From NCBI RefSeq assembly GCF_006351925.1, contig NZ_CP040924.1, forward strand, positions 862,501 to 926,500: 64,000 bases of DNA, in the 5' to 3' direction. This DNA is from Clostridium thermarum (lineage in GTDB: Bacteria > Bacillota > Clostridia > Clostridiales > Clostridiaceae). The notes beneath the pieces are model-generated. The model was not told the origin of the DNA, did no database searches, and worked only from the letters and a program-made list of their open reading frames with translations. Each line of letters starts with the position of its first letter. Within the stretch, counting starts at the first letter, position 1. Of the stretch, positions 36,191-45,299 are shown one piece after another. The translations under genes were made by a program, and so were the position numbers.

Positions 36191-36405
36191 TCTGGCAATT
36201 TTCTTCCACAGGCACTAACCACAACAAAATAAAAACATTGAATTTTATCGCTATATATGGAATAATAGAGACTGGTATCAAAAAATTTAAAGACGTCATA
36301 TGGCAGAATGAAAACCTATACCATGCAAGCAGGGGAGCAGCTAGTACAGGATATGTTACCTTGTTTAGGGGTCTTAATGGTGTGAAATCGAAAGGAGAAA
36401 AAAAC

Positions 36406-37467
36406 ATGAAAAAAAACCTGACAGTACTAGTAGCAGGCTTGATGCTGACAGCTATGCTCACCGGATGTGGAGCGAAGAAAACGGAAGAAAATTATGTAGC
36501 CACAGTTGATAAATATAAGATAACTGAGAAAGAATATACTTACTTTCTAATGGATACAAAGAATAAGATTGAACAAATGACTTATATACAAGATGAAGCT
36601 GGCAGAAAGGAACTTTGGGAGGGAACTCTCGGAGATAAACCGGCCCAGGAGTATGCTAAGGAGCTGGCATTAGAGAGTGCAAGAGAATTCAAGCTGTTGT
36701 TAGAAGCTGCTAAGTCTGCGGGCTATAAGGCAGATGAAGAAGAAGTAAAGAATACAAATGCTGAATTGGATGAGCTTGTAGCATCTTTAGGACAAGGACA
36801 AGAAGGACTAATTGCCTTTGAGAAAAAATATGGTCTGTCTGTAGACCAGGTAAAAGCTATGAGCAACGATTTCAATATAATCCAGAATTATTACAAGGGT
36901 GACATTGAGAAAACTAAGTTTACTGATGAAGAAATAAAGCAGTATTATGAAGAGAATAAAGAAGAGTATGGAGACCAGGTAACAGTTAAGCATGTTCTAT
37001 TTATGACAGTAGACCAGACCACAAGAAAACCATTATCTCAGGAGAAACAGGATGAGGCTAAGAAGAAGGCAGAAGATATATTAGCACGTGTCAAAGCTGG
37101 GGAAGATATTGGAGAACTTGCAAAACAATATACAGAGGATCCAGGTTCAAAGGATAAGGGAGGAGAATATACCTTTGGTAAGGGACAGATGGTACAGGAG
37201 TTTGAAGATTGGTCCTTTAGTGCAAAGGTTGGAGATGTTGGACTGGTTAAAACCGAATACGGCTATCATGTAATTAAACTGGAGAAAACAGGCCTGGATG
37301 CTGTTAAATCTCTGATAAACAGCAAGCTTATAGAAAAGAAGTTTAGTGATCTTATAGAACAATGGGTAAAGGATCCAAAGAATGAAATAGTAAAAAATCA
37401 AGCGGTATATGACAGTATAAAGGTGTATACTCCTGAGGAAACACAAGAAACAACAGAGCAAAAGTAA
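36406..37467 (+). CDS. prsA: PrsA-like foldase lipoprotein (peptidyl-prolyl isomerase)
   Basis: Membrane lipoprotein that helps exported proteins fold outside the cell. The lipobox is LTGCG (Cys near residue 20). A SurA/PrsA-like helical N-terminal part is followed by a parvulin domain around residues 195-290 (VTVKHVLFMTVDQ, YTEDPGSKDKGGEYTFGKGQ, EYGYHVIKLEK). The ATG at 36406 is used because AAAGGAG precedes it and a signal peptide starts there; the longer in-frame reading upstream is not plausible. It is flanked by terminators, so it is a single-gene unit. Confidence 0.93.
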   Translation: MKKNLTVLVAGLMLTAMLTGCGAKKTEENYVATVDKYKITEKEYTYFLMDTKNKIEQMTYIQDEAGRKELWEGTLGDKPAQEYAKELALESAREFKLLLEAAKSAGYKADEEEVKNTNAELDELVASLGQGQEGLIAFEKKYGLSVDQVKAMSNDFNIIQNYYKGDIEKTKFTDEEIKQYYEENKEEYGDQVTVKHVLFMTVDQTTRKPLSQEKQDEAKKKAEDILARVKAGEDIGELAKQYTEDPGSKDKGGEYTFGKGQMVQEFEDWSFSAKVGDVGLVKTEYGYHVIKLEKTGLDAVKSLINSKLIEKKFSDLIEQWVKDPKNEIVKNQAVYDSIKVYTPEETQETTEQK

Positions 37468-37481
37468 AAAAACGCTATAAA

Positions 37482-37511
37482 AATACGCCCGGAAATTCCG
37501 GGCGTATTTTT
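37482..37511 (+). terminator. Hairpin terminator of prsA
   Basis: ATACGCCCGGA AAT TCCGGGCGTAT then TTTT. Confidence 0.92.
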
Positions 37512-38047
37512 ATGCAGATTGTTAATATGTCATATTTATTTAGTCGCTGCTATCTTTTACACCTCTTTTTTTACACCGACGAAGTTAGTTGACGATTTCA
37601 GGAAAGAACACCTTACCACAAAGGAATCACCCCATGTTAAAATCAGTAAAATGAAATATATGATCCTATGATTAAGGAAATCGGTTGCAGAACACCGTGA
37701 AACATTAAACGTTTACTGCTTTAGGAATTTGTTATTATATATTTTTGATGACAAATAATGGCCGTGAATTATGCTTTAAAATTTCTTTTATTAAAGATAT
37801 TAATTGAATAAAACATGTTTTTAGAATAAGTTTTTCTCAATTATATATAATATTAATATAAAATTATTGGATTTTCCCCTCAAATGCAGTAATATAGCGG
37901 TCTGGAGAGAAATTAGCAAGATCTTATTGAAAACAGGTTATTGTGTATTATTACAAAAATTACTTCGATTTTTCAATGATTTGAATATAAACTAACAATA
38001 AAACAAGAAAAAATTCTGAATTTATTTCAAATTATCTGAAAGTAGAT
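37512..38047. other. Long AT-rich gap upstream of the maltodextrin operon
   Basis: No gene is seen in more than 500 bases. A LacI-family operator-like dyad, AGTAAACGTTTAATG on the minus strand, lies at 37703-37717. Two T-rich stretches and short hairpins are present but no known RNA family was recognised. A second regulator-binding site and promoter lie further down at 38049-38099. Confidence 0.5.
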
Positions 38048-38048
38048 A

Positions 38049-38099
38049 TTGAATAATTTAAAATGGTATGGTATTATAAAGTTAGTGCTAACGTTTGCA
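38049..38099 (+). promoter_or_regulatory. malE promoter with overlapping cre/LacI-type operator
   Basis: TTGAAT (38049-38054), 17 bases, TATTAT (38072-38077). Just beyond, 38086-38099 reads TGCAAACGTTAGCA on the minus strand, which fits the CcpA cre consensus TGNAANCGNWNNCW. A protein bound there would cover the start of transcription and repress it. The mRNA leader to malE would be about 200 bases. Confidence 0.65.
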
Positions 38100-38283
38100 C
38101 AAATTGTTAAGACGTAATGAAGAAAGGGATAAGAGGTGAAGGAGCAAAAAACTTAGCAGTATAAAAAGCTCCGGAAAAGTGTAATGTTGTTGAAGAAAGA
38201 GAGTTATACAGGGTCAATTCGTTACTAGAATCTTATGCATAAGCAGGATTTTAAAATAGTATATTTAAAATGGAGGGATTTTC

Positions 38284-39531
38284 ATGTTAAAAAAGTCTAG
38301 AAAGGTTATGTCCTTGGTTCTGTCTGCAATAGTGGTAGGTTCCTTATTTGTTGGCTGTAAGGCAAAAACAGAGGAACCAGCAAAAACTGGAGGAGATGAA
38401 ACCAAGGCGCCTGCAACTGAAAAACAAAAAGTTTCATTAAAGGTTTGGGGTTCACAGGAAGACCAAGCTCTATTGGGCAAGATGATTGAATCCTTTAAGG
38501 CTGCTCATCCAGACAAGGAATACACCATTGAACTAGGTGTAGTAAGTGAAGCAGACGCTAAGACCAGATACTTAGAAGATCCAGCTGCTGCTGCCGATGT
38601 TTTCAGCTTTGCTAACGACCAGCTTTATGATCTTGTTAATGCCGGTGGATTATATGAAGTTACTAGAAATAAAGATGCTATAATTGCTGCTAACAGCGAA
38701 GGTTCAATAGAAGCTGCAACAGCTGGCGATAAATTATATGCTTATCCAATGACAGCTGATAATGGTTACTTTATGTATTATGATAAGAGTGTTGTAAGTG
38801 ATGAAGATGTTAAAACATTAGACGGTATACTTGCAGCTGCTGATAAGGCTGGAAAGAAAGTATTTATGGATGTATCTAACGGATGGTACATTGCTTCCTT
38901 CTTCCTTGGTGCTGGTGGAACATTAACAATGAAAGACGGAAAGCAGGTTATTGATTGGAACAACGAAACTGGAGTTAAAGTCGGAGAAGCTATAAAGGCA
39001 TTTACTGCTCATAAGGCTTTCTTAACTGGCGATGACGCTGTATTAACTGGTGGGTTCGGTGAAACTATAGCAGCCGGTGTTTCAGGTACTTGGAATGCAG
39101 AGGCTATTAAATCAAAGTTAGGCGATAATTTTGGTGCAGCAAAACTTCCAACCTTCACTGTTGATGGAAAACAAGTACAAATGGGTAGCTTTGCTGGTTA
39201 TAAGCTAGTTGGTGTTAACAGCCAGACAAAGTCCCCTGTAGATGCAATGGATTTAGCTGAGTGGCTGACAAATGAAGAAAACCAAGCTTTAAGATTCAAA
39301 GAAAGAGCTATGGGACCTTCAAACAAGAAAGTTGCTGAAAGTGCAGAAGTTAAAGCAAATCTTCCATTGGCTGCATTATCAGAACAAAGCAAATATGCAA
39401 CATCTCAAAAAGATGTATCTGGCAGCTATTGGGCACCAGCAGAAGCTTTCGGAACTGCTATGGAAGCTAAGGATTATTCAAAATCAATTAAAGAACAATT
39501 AGATGCAATGGTACAACAAATTCAACAATAA
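38284..39531 (+). CDS. malE: Maltose/maltodextrin-binding lipoprotein
   Basis: Solute-binding protein for an ABC sugar importer, fixed to the outer face of the membrane. The signal peptide ends in a lipobox LFVGCK (Cys near residue 23), followed by a Thr/Glu/Ala-rich linker. The MalE-like fold then begins at VSLKVWGSQEDQALLGKMIE, with DVFSFANDQLYDLVNAGGLY and NGYFMYYDKSVVS. At 415 residues it is typical. It is the first gene of a transcript with two permeases and an amylase; a partial terminator after it may give it higher expression than the permeases. GGAGGGA precedes the ATG. Confidence 0.92.
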   Translation: MLKKSRKVMSLVLSAIVVGSLFVGCKAKTEEPAKTGGDETKAPATEKQKVSLKVWGSQEDQALLGKMIESFKAAHPDKEYTIELGVVSEADAKTRYLEDPAAAADVFSFANDQLYDLVNAGGLYEVTRNKDAIIAANSEGSIEAATAGDKLYAYPMTADNGYFMYYDKSVVSDEDVKTLDGILAAADKAGKKVFMDVSNGWYIASFFLGAGGTLTMKDGKQVIDWNNETGVKVGEAIKAFTAHKAFLTGDDAVLTGGFGETIAAGVSGTWNAEAIKSKLGDNFGAAKLPTFTVDGKQVQMGSFAGYKLVGVNSQTKSPVDAMDLAEWLTNEENQALRFKERAMGPSNKKVAESAEVKANLPLAALSEQSKYATSQKDVSGSYWAPAEAFGTAMEAKDYSKSIKEQLDAMVQQIQQ

Positions 39532-39546
39532 TTTTATTAATACTGT

Positions 39547-39582
39547 AGAAAAACGGCTGGAAGTATTTCTGGCTGTTTTTCT
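39547..39582 (+). terminator. Attenuator-like hairpin between malE and malF
   Basis: AGAAAAACGGC and GCTGTTTTTCT pair with one G-U. Such structures often let the binding protein be made in excess of the permeases. Confidence 0.6.
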
Positions 39583-39669
39583 ATACTAGCCTATGCAGGT
39601 TTTAAAATATCACAAAAAATAACGGAGCGAATGGCCTCCGAAAATTCATTTGATAGTAATGGAGGTATT

Positions 39670-41043
39670 ATGGAAAATATTAAGGTGCCCAAAGATAGTA
39701 TATTTAAGAATCTTATTCACGCCTTGACAAAAGGTAATATTGTTTCAAAGTTAAGCTGCATTGTCATGGGGCTTGGTTGTGTTTTAAGAGGACAAATAGT
39801 AAAGGGATTGCTGTACTTAGCCTTGCAATTAACCTACTTGACATATATGGCCACTTATGGTTTGGATTATTTAAGTAAAATAGGAACCTTGGGAACAGCT
39901 GCACAGACACAGATTTGGAATGAAGAACTGCAAATTTATGAAAATGTTCCTGGGGATAACTCTATGCTGATTCTACTATTCAGCGTAATAACTATAGTTA
40001 TTTCTATAGCAATGATTATTGTTTATGCAAAGAGTGTATCTGAATCATATTATAATGAACAACTAAAAAAAGCTGGTAAGAAACCAAACAGTTTTATAGA
40101 GGACTTGAAATCATTATTCGATAATAATTTTCATAAGACTCTTTTAACTTTACCTGCTTTAGGAGTTATTTGTACTGTTATATTACCAATTATTTTTATG
40201 ATCTTAATTGCGTTTACTAATTTTGATAAAACTCACCAGCCACCGGGAAAATTGTTTACCTGGGTTGGATTAGAAAACTTTAAAAATATATTTTGGAATA
40301 ATCCGCTTCAATCCCATACTTTCACTCAACTTTTCATATGGACTATTATCTGGGCTATTTGTGCCACTTTTAGTAACTATATACTTGGCATGATATTAGC
40401 CATTATGATAAATAAGAAAGGCATAAAGTTTAAAGGCTTCTGGAGAACAATATTCGTTTTGACTATAGCTGTTCCTCAGTTTGTAACCTTACTGCTTATG
40501 TCAAGAATGCTTCAAGAGTTGGGACCGGTAAATGTACTCTTGCAAAATCTAGGATGGATAAAAGAACCAATAAAATTCTTAACAGATGGAACAAATGCTA
40601 AGCTTACTGTAATTATAGTAAATATGTGGATAGGTATTCCATATACCATGCTTATAACTTCTGGAATTCTAATGAATATCCCTGAAGAATTGTATGAAAG
40701 TGCAAAAATTGATGGAGCTGGTCCTGTAACTATTTTCAGAAAGATTACTCTTCCATATATGCTTTTTGTAACTACACCGTATTTAATTACACAGTTTATT
40801 GGAAATATCAATAACTTCAATGTTATATTCCTATTAACGGGCGGAGGACCTATGACTTTGAAGTATTTCCAAGCCGGAGAAACAGATTTGCTTGTAACAT
40901 GGCTCTATAAACTTACAGTAAACGAGCAAAATTATTCCTTAGCTTCTACTATAGGAATTATTGTATTTGTAATTAGTGCTACACTGTCACTGATAACCTA
41001 CAACAGGTCTGCATCTGTTCAAAAGGAGGACACTTTTCAATGA
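39670..41043 (+). CDS. malF: Maltodextrin ABC transporter permease, MalF-like
   Basis: Integral membrane subunit of the importer, about 457 residues. Several transmembrane helices are visible (SCIVMGLGCVLRG region; LLILLFSVITIVISIAMIIV; LPALGVICTVILPIIFMILI). The permease EAA loop is EELYESAKIDGAGPVTIFRK IT, near residue 340. The first part contains an N-terminal extension with its own helices, as in Gram-positive MalF proteins. The ATG at 39670 follows GGAGG; a longer reading from 39631 has no ribosome binding site. It overlaps malG by four bases. Confidence 0.92.
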   Translation: MENIKVPKDSIFKNLIHALTKGNIVSKLSCIVMGLGCVLRGQIVKGLLYLALQLTYLTYMATYGLDYLSKIGTLGTAAQTQIWNEELQIYENVPGDNSMLILLFSVITIVISIAMIIVYAKSVSESYYNEQLKKAGKKPNSFIEDLKSLFDNNFHKTLLTLPALGVICTVILPIIFMILIAFTNFDKTHQPPGKLFTWVGLENFKNIFWNNPLQSHTFTQLFIWTIIWAICATFSNYILGMILAIMINKKGIKFKGFWRTIFVLTIAVPQFVTLLLMSRMLQELGPVNVLLQNLGWIKEPIKFLTDGTNAKLTVIIVNMWIGIPYTMLITSGILMNIPEELYESAKIDGAGPVTIFRKITLPYMLFVTTPYLITQFIGNINNFNVIFLLTGGGPMTLKYFQAGETDLLVTWLYKLTVNEQNYSLASTIGIIVFVISATLSLITYNRSASVQKEDTFQ

Positions 41044-41939
41044 TTAATAGAGAAAATTTATATAGTAATAAGGGAAAAAAGTCCGGGCTAAACAGCTTTA
41101 AAACAAGAACTGCTATTGCAAATGGATTGATATATTTCCTTCTAACAGTGCTAGCTATAATTTGGATTATCCCCTTGGTTTGGCTTGTAATAGCCTCCTT
41201 GAGAAAAGAACCGGGAGCTTATACACCTTATATTTTACCAAAGGAATATACTTTTGATAATTATATTAAACTGTTTACTAATACTCAATTGTTCAACTAT
41301 CCTAGATGGTTCAGAAACACCTTGGTCGTTGCAATCTTCAGCTGCATATTATCCACTCTGTATACTCTGGGAGTGAGCTATGCACTAAGCAGACTTAGAT
41401 TTAAGTTGAGAAAACCCTTGATGAACGTTGCTTTGGTCCTTGGAATGTTCCCTGGATTTATGTCTATGATCGTTATATACCATATTATAAAGGCTATAGG
41501 GCTTGAACAATCACTTACTGCACTGGTTTTAGTTTATTCCGGTGGAGCTGGACTGGGATACTATATTTCAAAGGGCTTCTTTGATACTATTCCCAGGGCC
41601 TTAGATGAGGCAGCTACCATTGACGGGGCTACCAGGAGCCAAATATTCTGGAAGATAACCTTACCGCTTTCAAGGCCAATCATAACCTATACTGTATTAA
41701 CTTCCTTCCTGGCGCCTTGGATGGATTTTATATTTGCCAGTGTAATAATGAAGGACAATTACAATAATTACACCATCGCTGTCGGACTATATCAGATGAC
41801 CACCAGAGAAAATATATACAATTATTTCACCCAGTTCTGTGCAGGTGCGGTATTAATTGCAATACCAATTACCATCTTATTTATCATAATGCAGAAGAAC
41901 TATGTTGAAGGTGTTACTGGAGGTTCTGTAAAGGGCTAA
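41040..41939 (+). CDS. malG: Maltodextrin ABC transporter permease, MalG-like
   Basis: Second membrane subunit, 299 residues with six helices. The EAA loop is RALDEAATIDGATRSQIFWK, and the C-terminus ends ILFIIMQKNYVEGVTGGSVK G as in MalG proteins. Its ATG overlaps the malF stop (ATGA), so the two are translationally coupled; AAAAGGAGG lies inside the malF end. No ATPase gene is present in the operon; a shared MsmX-type ATPase encoded elsewhere is expected, from known Firmicute systems. Confidence 0.93.
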   Translation: MINRENLYSNKGKKSGLNSFKTRTAIANGLIYFLLTVLAIIWIIPLVWLVIASLRKEPGAYTPYILPKEYTFDNYIKLFTNTQLFNYPRWFRNTLVVAIFSCILSTLYTLGVSYALSRLRFKLRKPLMNVALVLGMFPGFMSMIVIYHIIKAIGLEQSLTALVLVYSGGAGLGYYISKGFFDTIPRALDEAATIDGATRSQIFWKITLPLSRPIITYTVLTSFLAPWMDFIFASVIMKDNYNNYTIAVGLYQMTTRENIYNYFTQFCAGAVLIAIPITILFIIMQKNYVEGVTGGSVKG

Positions 41940-41963
41940 GTTATATTGGAGGAAATATAGGTA

Positions 41964-43556
41964 ATGAAAAAGGGCTTATTGGTATTTATAATTTTTATGA
42001 TGTCCTTTATGGCAGGGTGCGGTAACCAGGAAAAGGTCAACATCATAGAGGATAATTACAGAAACTATTATGAAATATTTGTACGTTCCTTCTACGATTC
42101 TGATGGTGACGGAATAGGGGACCTTAAAGGGATTGTAGAAAAGCTGGACTATTTAAAGGACAATGATTTTAAAACAAAAAATGACCTGGGTATAGACGGA
42201 ATATGGCTTATGCCCATTATGCCGTCACCAACCTATCATAAGTATGATGTGACAGATTATTATTCCATAGATCCTCAATACGGCACTATGGAAGACTTTG
42301 AACAGTTAATTGCAAAGTCTAAGGAAAGAGGCATAAAAATTATTATTGATCTGGTTCTGAATCATACTTCAGCAAAGCATCCTTGGTTTTTATCAGCGGT
42401 GAAAAGCTTAGCCATAGAACCCTGCGGACAGGATGTTTGTGTTCATGCTGAACTTTGCAGAGAACATAATAAATATGTTAACTATTATAATTTCAGTCAG
42501 GAAAAGAAATCTGGATATCACTCTGTGGGTATGCCCACCGGCTGGTATTATGAAGGAGTTTTCTGGGATCAGATGCCGGATTTAAACCTTGATAATCCAG
42601 AGGTAAGAAAAGAAATCGAAGATATAGGCAAGTTTTGGATAGACAAAGGTGTAGCAGGTTATAGGCTTGATGCCGTTACTTCTTTCTATACAGGTAACAT
42701 TTCTAAAAATGTAGAGTTTTTAAAGTTCTTCAATGACAAAATGAAAAGCTATGACAGTGATATTTATATAGTTGGAGAAGCATGGTCTGATGCGAATTCC
42801 ATAGCTGAATACTATAAGAGCGGAGTGGATAGCTTTTTCAATTTCCCTCTGGCTGATACCACTGGTAAAATAGTAGCTGCTGTGCGAAGTAAAAATGGAG
42901 CACAACTTAGCAAGACCTTGGAAGAATATCAGAAGAAAATAAAAGAGACTAATCCAAAGGCCATGGATGCTCCGTTTATATCTAATCATGATATGGGAAG
43001 AAGTGCAGGATTCTTAGGTGGGGATTTAGCTTCTGAAAAAATGGCTGCGGCTCTGTACCTAATGATGCCTGGAAATTCCTTTATTTACTACGGCGAAGAG
43101 ATAGGAACCCTTGGATCCGGAAAAGATGAAAACAAAAGACTGCCTTTATTGTGGTCTGCTGCTGACAAGACGGGAATTACCTATGCTCCGCCAAATGCTG
43201 ACTATAAAGGCACTATAGAGGCCGGAGTCATGGAACAGGAAAAAGATGAAAATTCACTTCTGCAATTTTATAAAAAAGCCATAAGAATAAAAAATGAAAA
43301 TCCTGAAATTCAAAGAGGAGTATTGACTTCTATAGATCTTGGAAATGATGCACTGTGTGCTTATAGTTTAGAATACGAAGGATCAAAGGTATATATTGTT
43401 CACAACCTGTCAGTAGATCAGGTTGAACTAAAGCTTTCAAGTGAAGAATATTCAAAGTTAAAGCTTAAGGAAAGCTTAACAACAGATGATAAAAAGATTA
43501 TATTAAAGAATGGAAATTTAACAATGCCGGCAAGATCAACGGCCATTTTAAAGTAA
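41964..43556 (+). CDS. Alpha-amylase family (GH13) lipoprotein
   Basis: Surface-anchored starch or maltodextrin hydrolase, 530 residues. The lipobox is MAGCG (Cys near residue 19). The GH13 barrel has region I DLVLNHTS, region II GYRLDAVTSF with the nucleophile Asp, region III VGEAWSD with the acid Glu, and region IV FISNHDMGR. YEIFVRSFYDSDGDGIGDL and a calcium-site-like DSDGDG lie near the start. It is 24 bases after malG with GGAGG, as the last gene of the uptake operon, so it should cut polymers at the cell surface for import. An anchored neopullulanase-like specificity cannot be excluded. Confidence 0.92.
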   Translation: MKKGLLVFIIFMMSFMAGCGNQEKVNIIEDNYRNYYEIFVRSFYDSDGDGIGDLKGIVEKLDYLKDNDFKTKNDLGIDGIWLMPIMPSPTYHKYDVTDYYSIDPQYGTMEDFEQLIAKSKERGIKIIIDLVLNHTSAKHPWFLSAVKSLAIEPCGQDVCVHAELCREHNKYVNYYNFSQEKKSGYHSVGMPTGWYYEGVFWDQMPDLNLDNPEVRKEIEDIGKFWIDKGVAGYRLDAVTSFYTGNISKNVEFLKFFNDKMKSYDSDIYIVGEAWSDANSIAEYYKSGVDSFFNFPLADTTGKIVAAVRSKNGAQLSKTLEEYQKKIKETNPKAMDAPFISNHDMGRSAGFLGGDLASEKMAAALYLMMPGNSFIYYGEEIGTLGSGKDENKRLPLLWSAADKTGITYAPPNADYKGTIEAGVMEQEKDENSLLQFYKKAIRIKNENPEIQRGVLTSIDLGNDALCAYSLEYEGSKVYIVHNLSVDQVELKLSSEEYSKLKLKESLTTDDKKIILKNGNLTMPARSTAILK

Positions 43557-43562
43557 CACCTT

Positions 43563-43601
43563 TTAGAAAAAAGCATCTCCTGCAGGAGGTGCTTTTTCTA
43601 A
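43563..43601 (+). terminator. Hairpin terminator of the maltodextrin operon
   Basis: AGAAAAAAGCATCTCC and GGAGGTGCTTTTTCT pair around TGCA. Confidence 0.9.
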
Positions 43602-43728
43602 TTGATAATCAATAATGTTAAAATGAATTAAGAAAGTACATTGATATTATAAATTACTATGTTAGAATTAAATTATTATGAAAAGAAAATCATATTTATA
43701 AAAGGATGAAAATCGGGGGATGAATTTA

Positions 43729-44631
43729 ATGACAGAATTTAAGGCATTACAGCTTGAAGACAAGGATATATTCGATAAATACTTGAAAGTATATAAATAT
43801 GGAACCTATGAATATGCTTTTTCAACATTATATATGTGGAGACATATGTGCAAACCAGAGTATTGTATTTTGCAGAATTCCCTGATAGTAAGAAAGGATG
43901 AAAAGAATAAAGGCCGCTATTTTATGCCGCCAATTGGTATAGAAGACCATAGAATTAAAAACGTTATAGATGAACTTATTAAAATTCAAAATTCTCGTCC
44001 AGGAATAGATCATCTTTTAAGAGATGTGGAAGAAGACTTTTTACTGGCCTTGATAAACATCTATGGAGATAAGGTAAAGTATTTTGAGGACGAAAATAAT
44101 TTTGACTATATATATGACACCTCAGAACTGATCAACCTGACGGGTAAAAAGTATCACGGCAAGAAAAATCATTATAACAGTTTTATAAAATCCTATTCTT
44201 ACACAATAAAGGACATAAAAGAAGATGGTGTAGGTGAAGAATGCATATCCATGGCCCGAAAATGGCTGGAAGGCAAGGAAAATGTGAATGAGGAGCTCCT
44301 TTATGAGCAAAAGGCCATTGAGGATATAATAACCCATGTGGAGGAGCTGAACTTGGAAGGCATGGCCGTCCTTGCAGATGACAATGTTGTTGGTTTTACC
44401 TTGGGGGAAAAGCTTAGGGAGGACTTAGCAGTAATCCATATAGAAAAAGGAAATAATAACTATAGTGGAATATATGCTTTTATAAATAAAGTCTTTCTGG
44501 AGCAATATTTTAGTGATGTGAAATATGTTAACAGGCAAGAGGACGGGGGAATTAAAGGTTTGAGAAAGGCGAAAAAGTCCTACGGGCCAATTAAATTAGA
44601 GAAAAAATTCATTGTTGATATAGAGGGATAA
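43729..44631 (+). CDS. DUF2156 (GNAT-fold, lysylphosphatidylglycerol synthase C-terminal-like) protein
   Basis: Cytoplasmic protein of 300 residues related to the C-terminal domain of MprF and to DUF2156. Family features: FSTLYMWRH near the N-terminus, KKYHGKKNHYNSFIK (binding loop region), VVGFTLGEKL, and YVNRQEDGGIKGLRKAKKSY at the end. No membrane segments, unlike full MprF, so it is a stand-alone domain. The role may be acyl or aminoacyl transfer; the substrate is unknown. ATG 43729 is preferred because a GGGGGA sequence abuts an earlier ATG. It is followed by an acetyltransferase gene after 1 base. Confidence 0.85.
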   Translation: MTEFKALQLEDKDIFDKYLKVYKYGTYEYAFSTLYMWRHMCKPEYCILQNSLIVRKDEKNKGRYFMPPIGIEDHRIKNVIDELIKIQNSRPGIDHLLRDVEEDFLLALINIYGDKVKYFEDENNFDYIYDTSELINLTGKKYHGKKNHYNSFIKSYSYTIKDIKEDGVGEECISMARKWLEGKENVNEELLYEQKAIEDIITHVEELNLEGMAVLADDNVVGFTLGEKLREDLAVIHIEKGNNNYSGIYAFINKVFLEQYFSDVKYVNRQEDGGIKGLRKAKKSYGPIKLEKKFIVDIEG

Positions 44632-44632
44632 C

Positions 44633-45196
44633 ATGAGAAATCTGTTACAGGGTCAGAATATAATATTAACAGCCTTAAAAGAAGGGGAAGAAAATATCCT
44701 CCAGCAGTGGTTTGGCAACGTGAAGTTCATGAGGCACTACGACATAGTGCCTGCCATGCCCTTGAGCAAGAAAAAGATAGTAGAAATGATAAACTGCTAC
44801 GAAGACAGTGAAGAACGCCTTTTACTGGCTGTTAGAACTGCAGAAACTCAACAGCTTATAGGAGTGGCAGGCTTTGATGAAATTGTATGGTCCAATGGCA
44901 CTGCTTTCTTATTTCTAGGCATAGGAGATTTGAATTTCAGAGGAAAAGGTCTTGGCTCTGAAATATTAAATCTGCTTATCGATTATGGATTCAATGAACT
45001 GAATTTTCACAAAATTCAACTTAATGTAATAGAATATAACAAGGCGGCTATAAAATTGTACGAAAAAGCAGGATTTATAAGAGAAGGACTCTATAGAGAA
45101 TACATATGCAGAGATGGAAGAAGATACCACCTGTATCTTTATGGATTGTTAAAAAGTGAATGGAATAGAGAATTACAGCCATTTACAGCAGAATAA
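44633..45196 (+). CDS. GNAT family N-acetyltransferase (RimJ/RimL-like)
   Basis: Acetyl-CoA-dependent acetyltransferase of 187 residues. The acetyl-CoA-binding motif is GIGDLNFRGKGLGSEILNLL, and the late helix region FHKIQLNVIEYNKAAIKLYE KAGF matches RimJ/RimL-type and spermidine acetyltransferases. It starts one base after the DUF2156 gene, with GAGGG just before the ATG, so the two are coupled. The substrate (a protein N-terminus, a polyamine or another amine) cannot be told. Confidence 0.92.
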   Translation: MRNLLQGQNIILTALKEGEENILQQWFGNVKFMRHYDIVPAMPLSKKKIVEMINCYEDSEERLLLAVRTAETQQLIGVAGFDEIVWSNGTAFLFLGIGDLNFRGKGLGSEILNLLIDYGFNELNFHKIQLNVIEYNKAAIKLYEKAGFIREGLYREYICRDGRRYHLYLYGLLKSEWNRELQPFTAE

Positions 45197-45299
45197 ATGA
45201 AAATAATTATTCCATAACCAGCCTCTGTATGTTAAAATAAATAATATATTTGGGGATCTAAATAATGTATATTTATACACATATACAGGGGGGATGATA

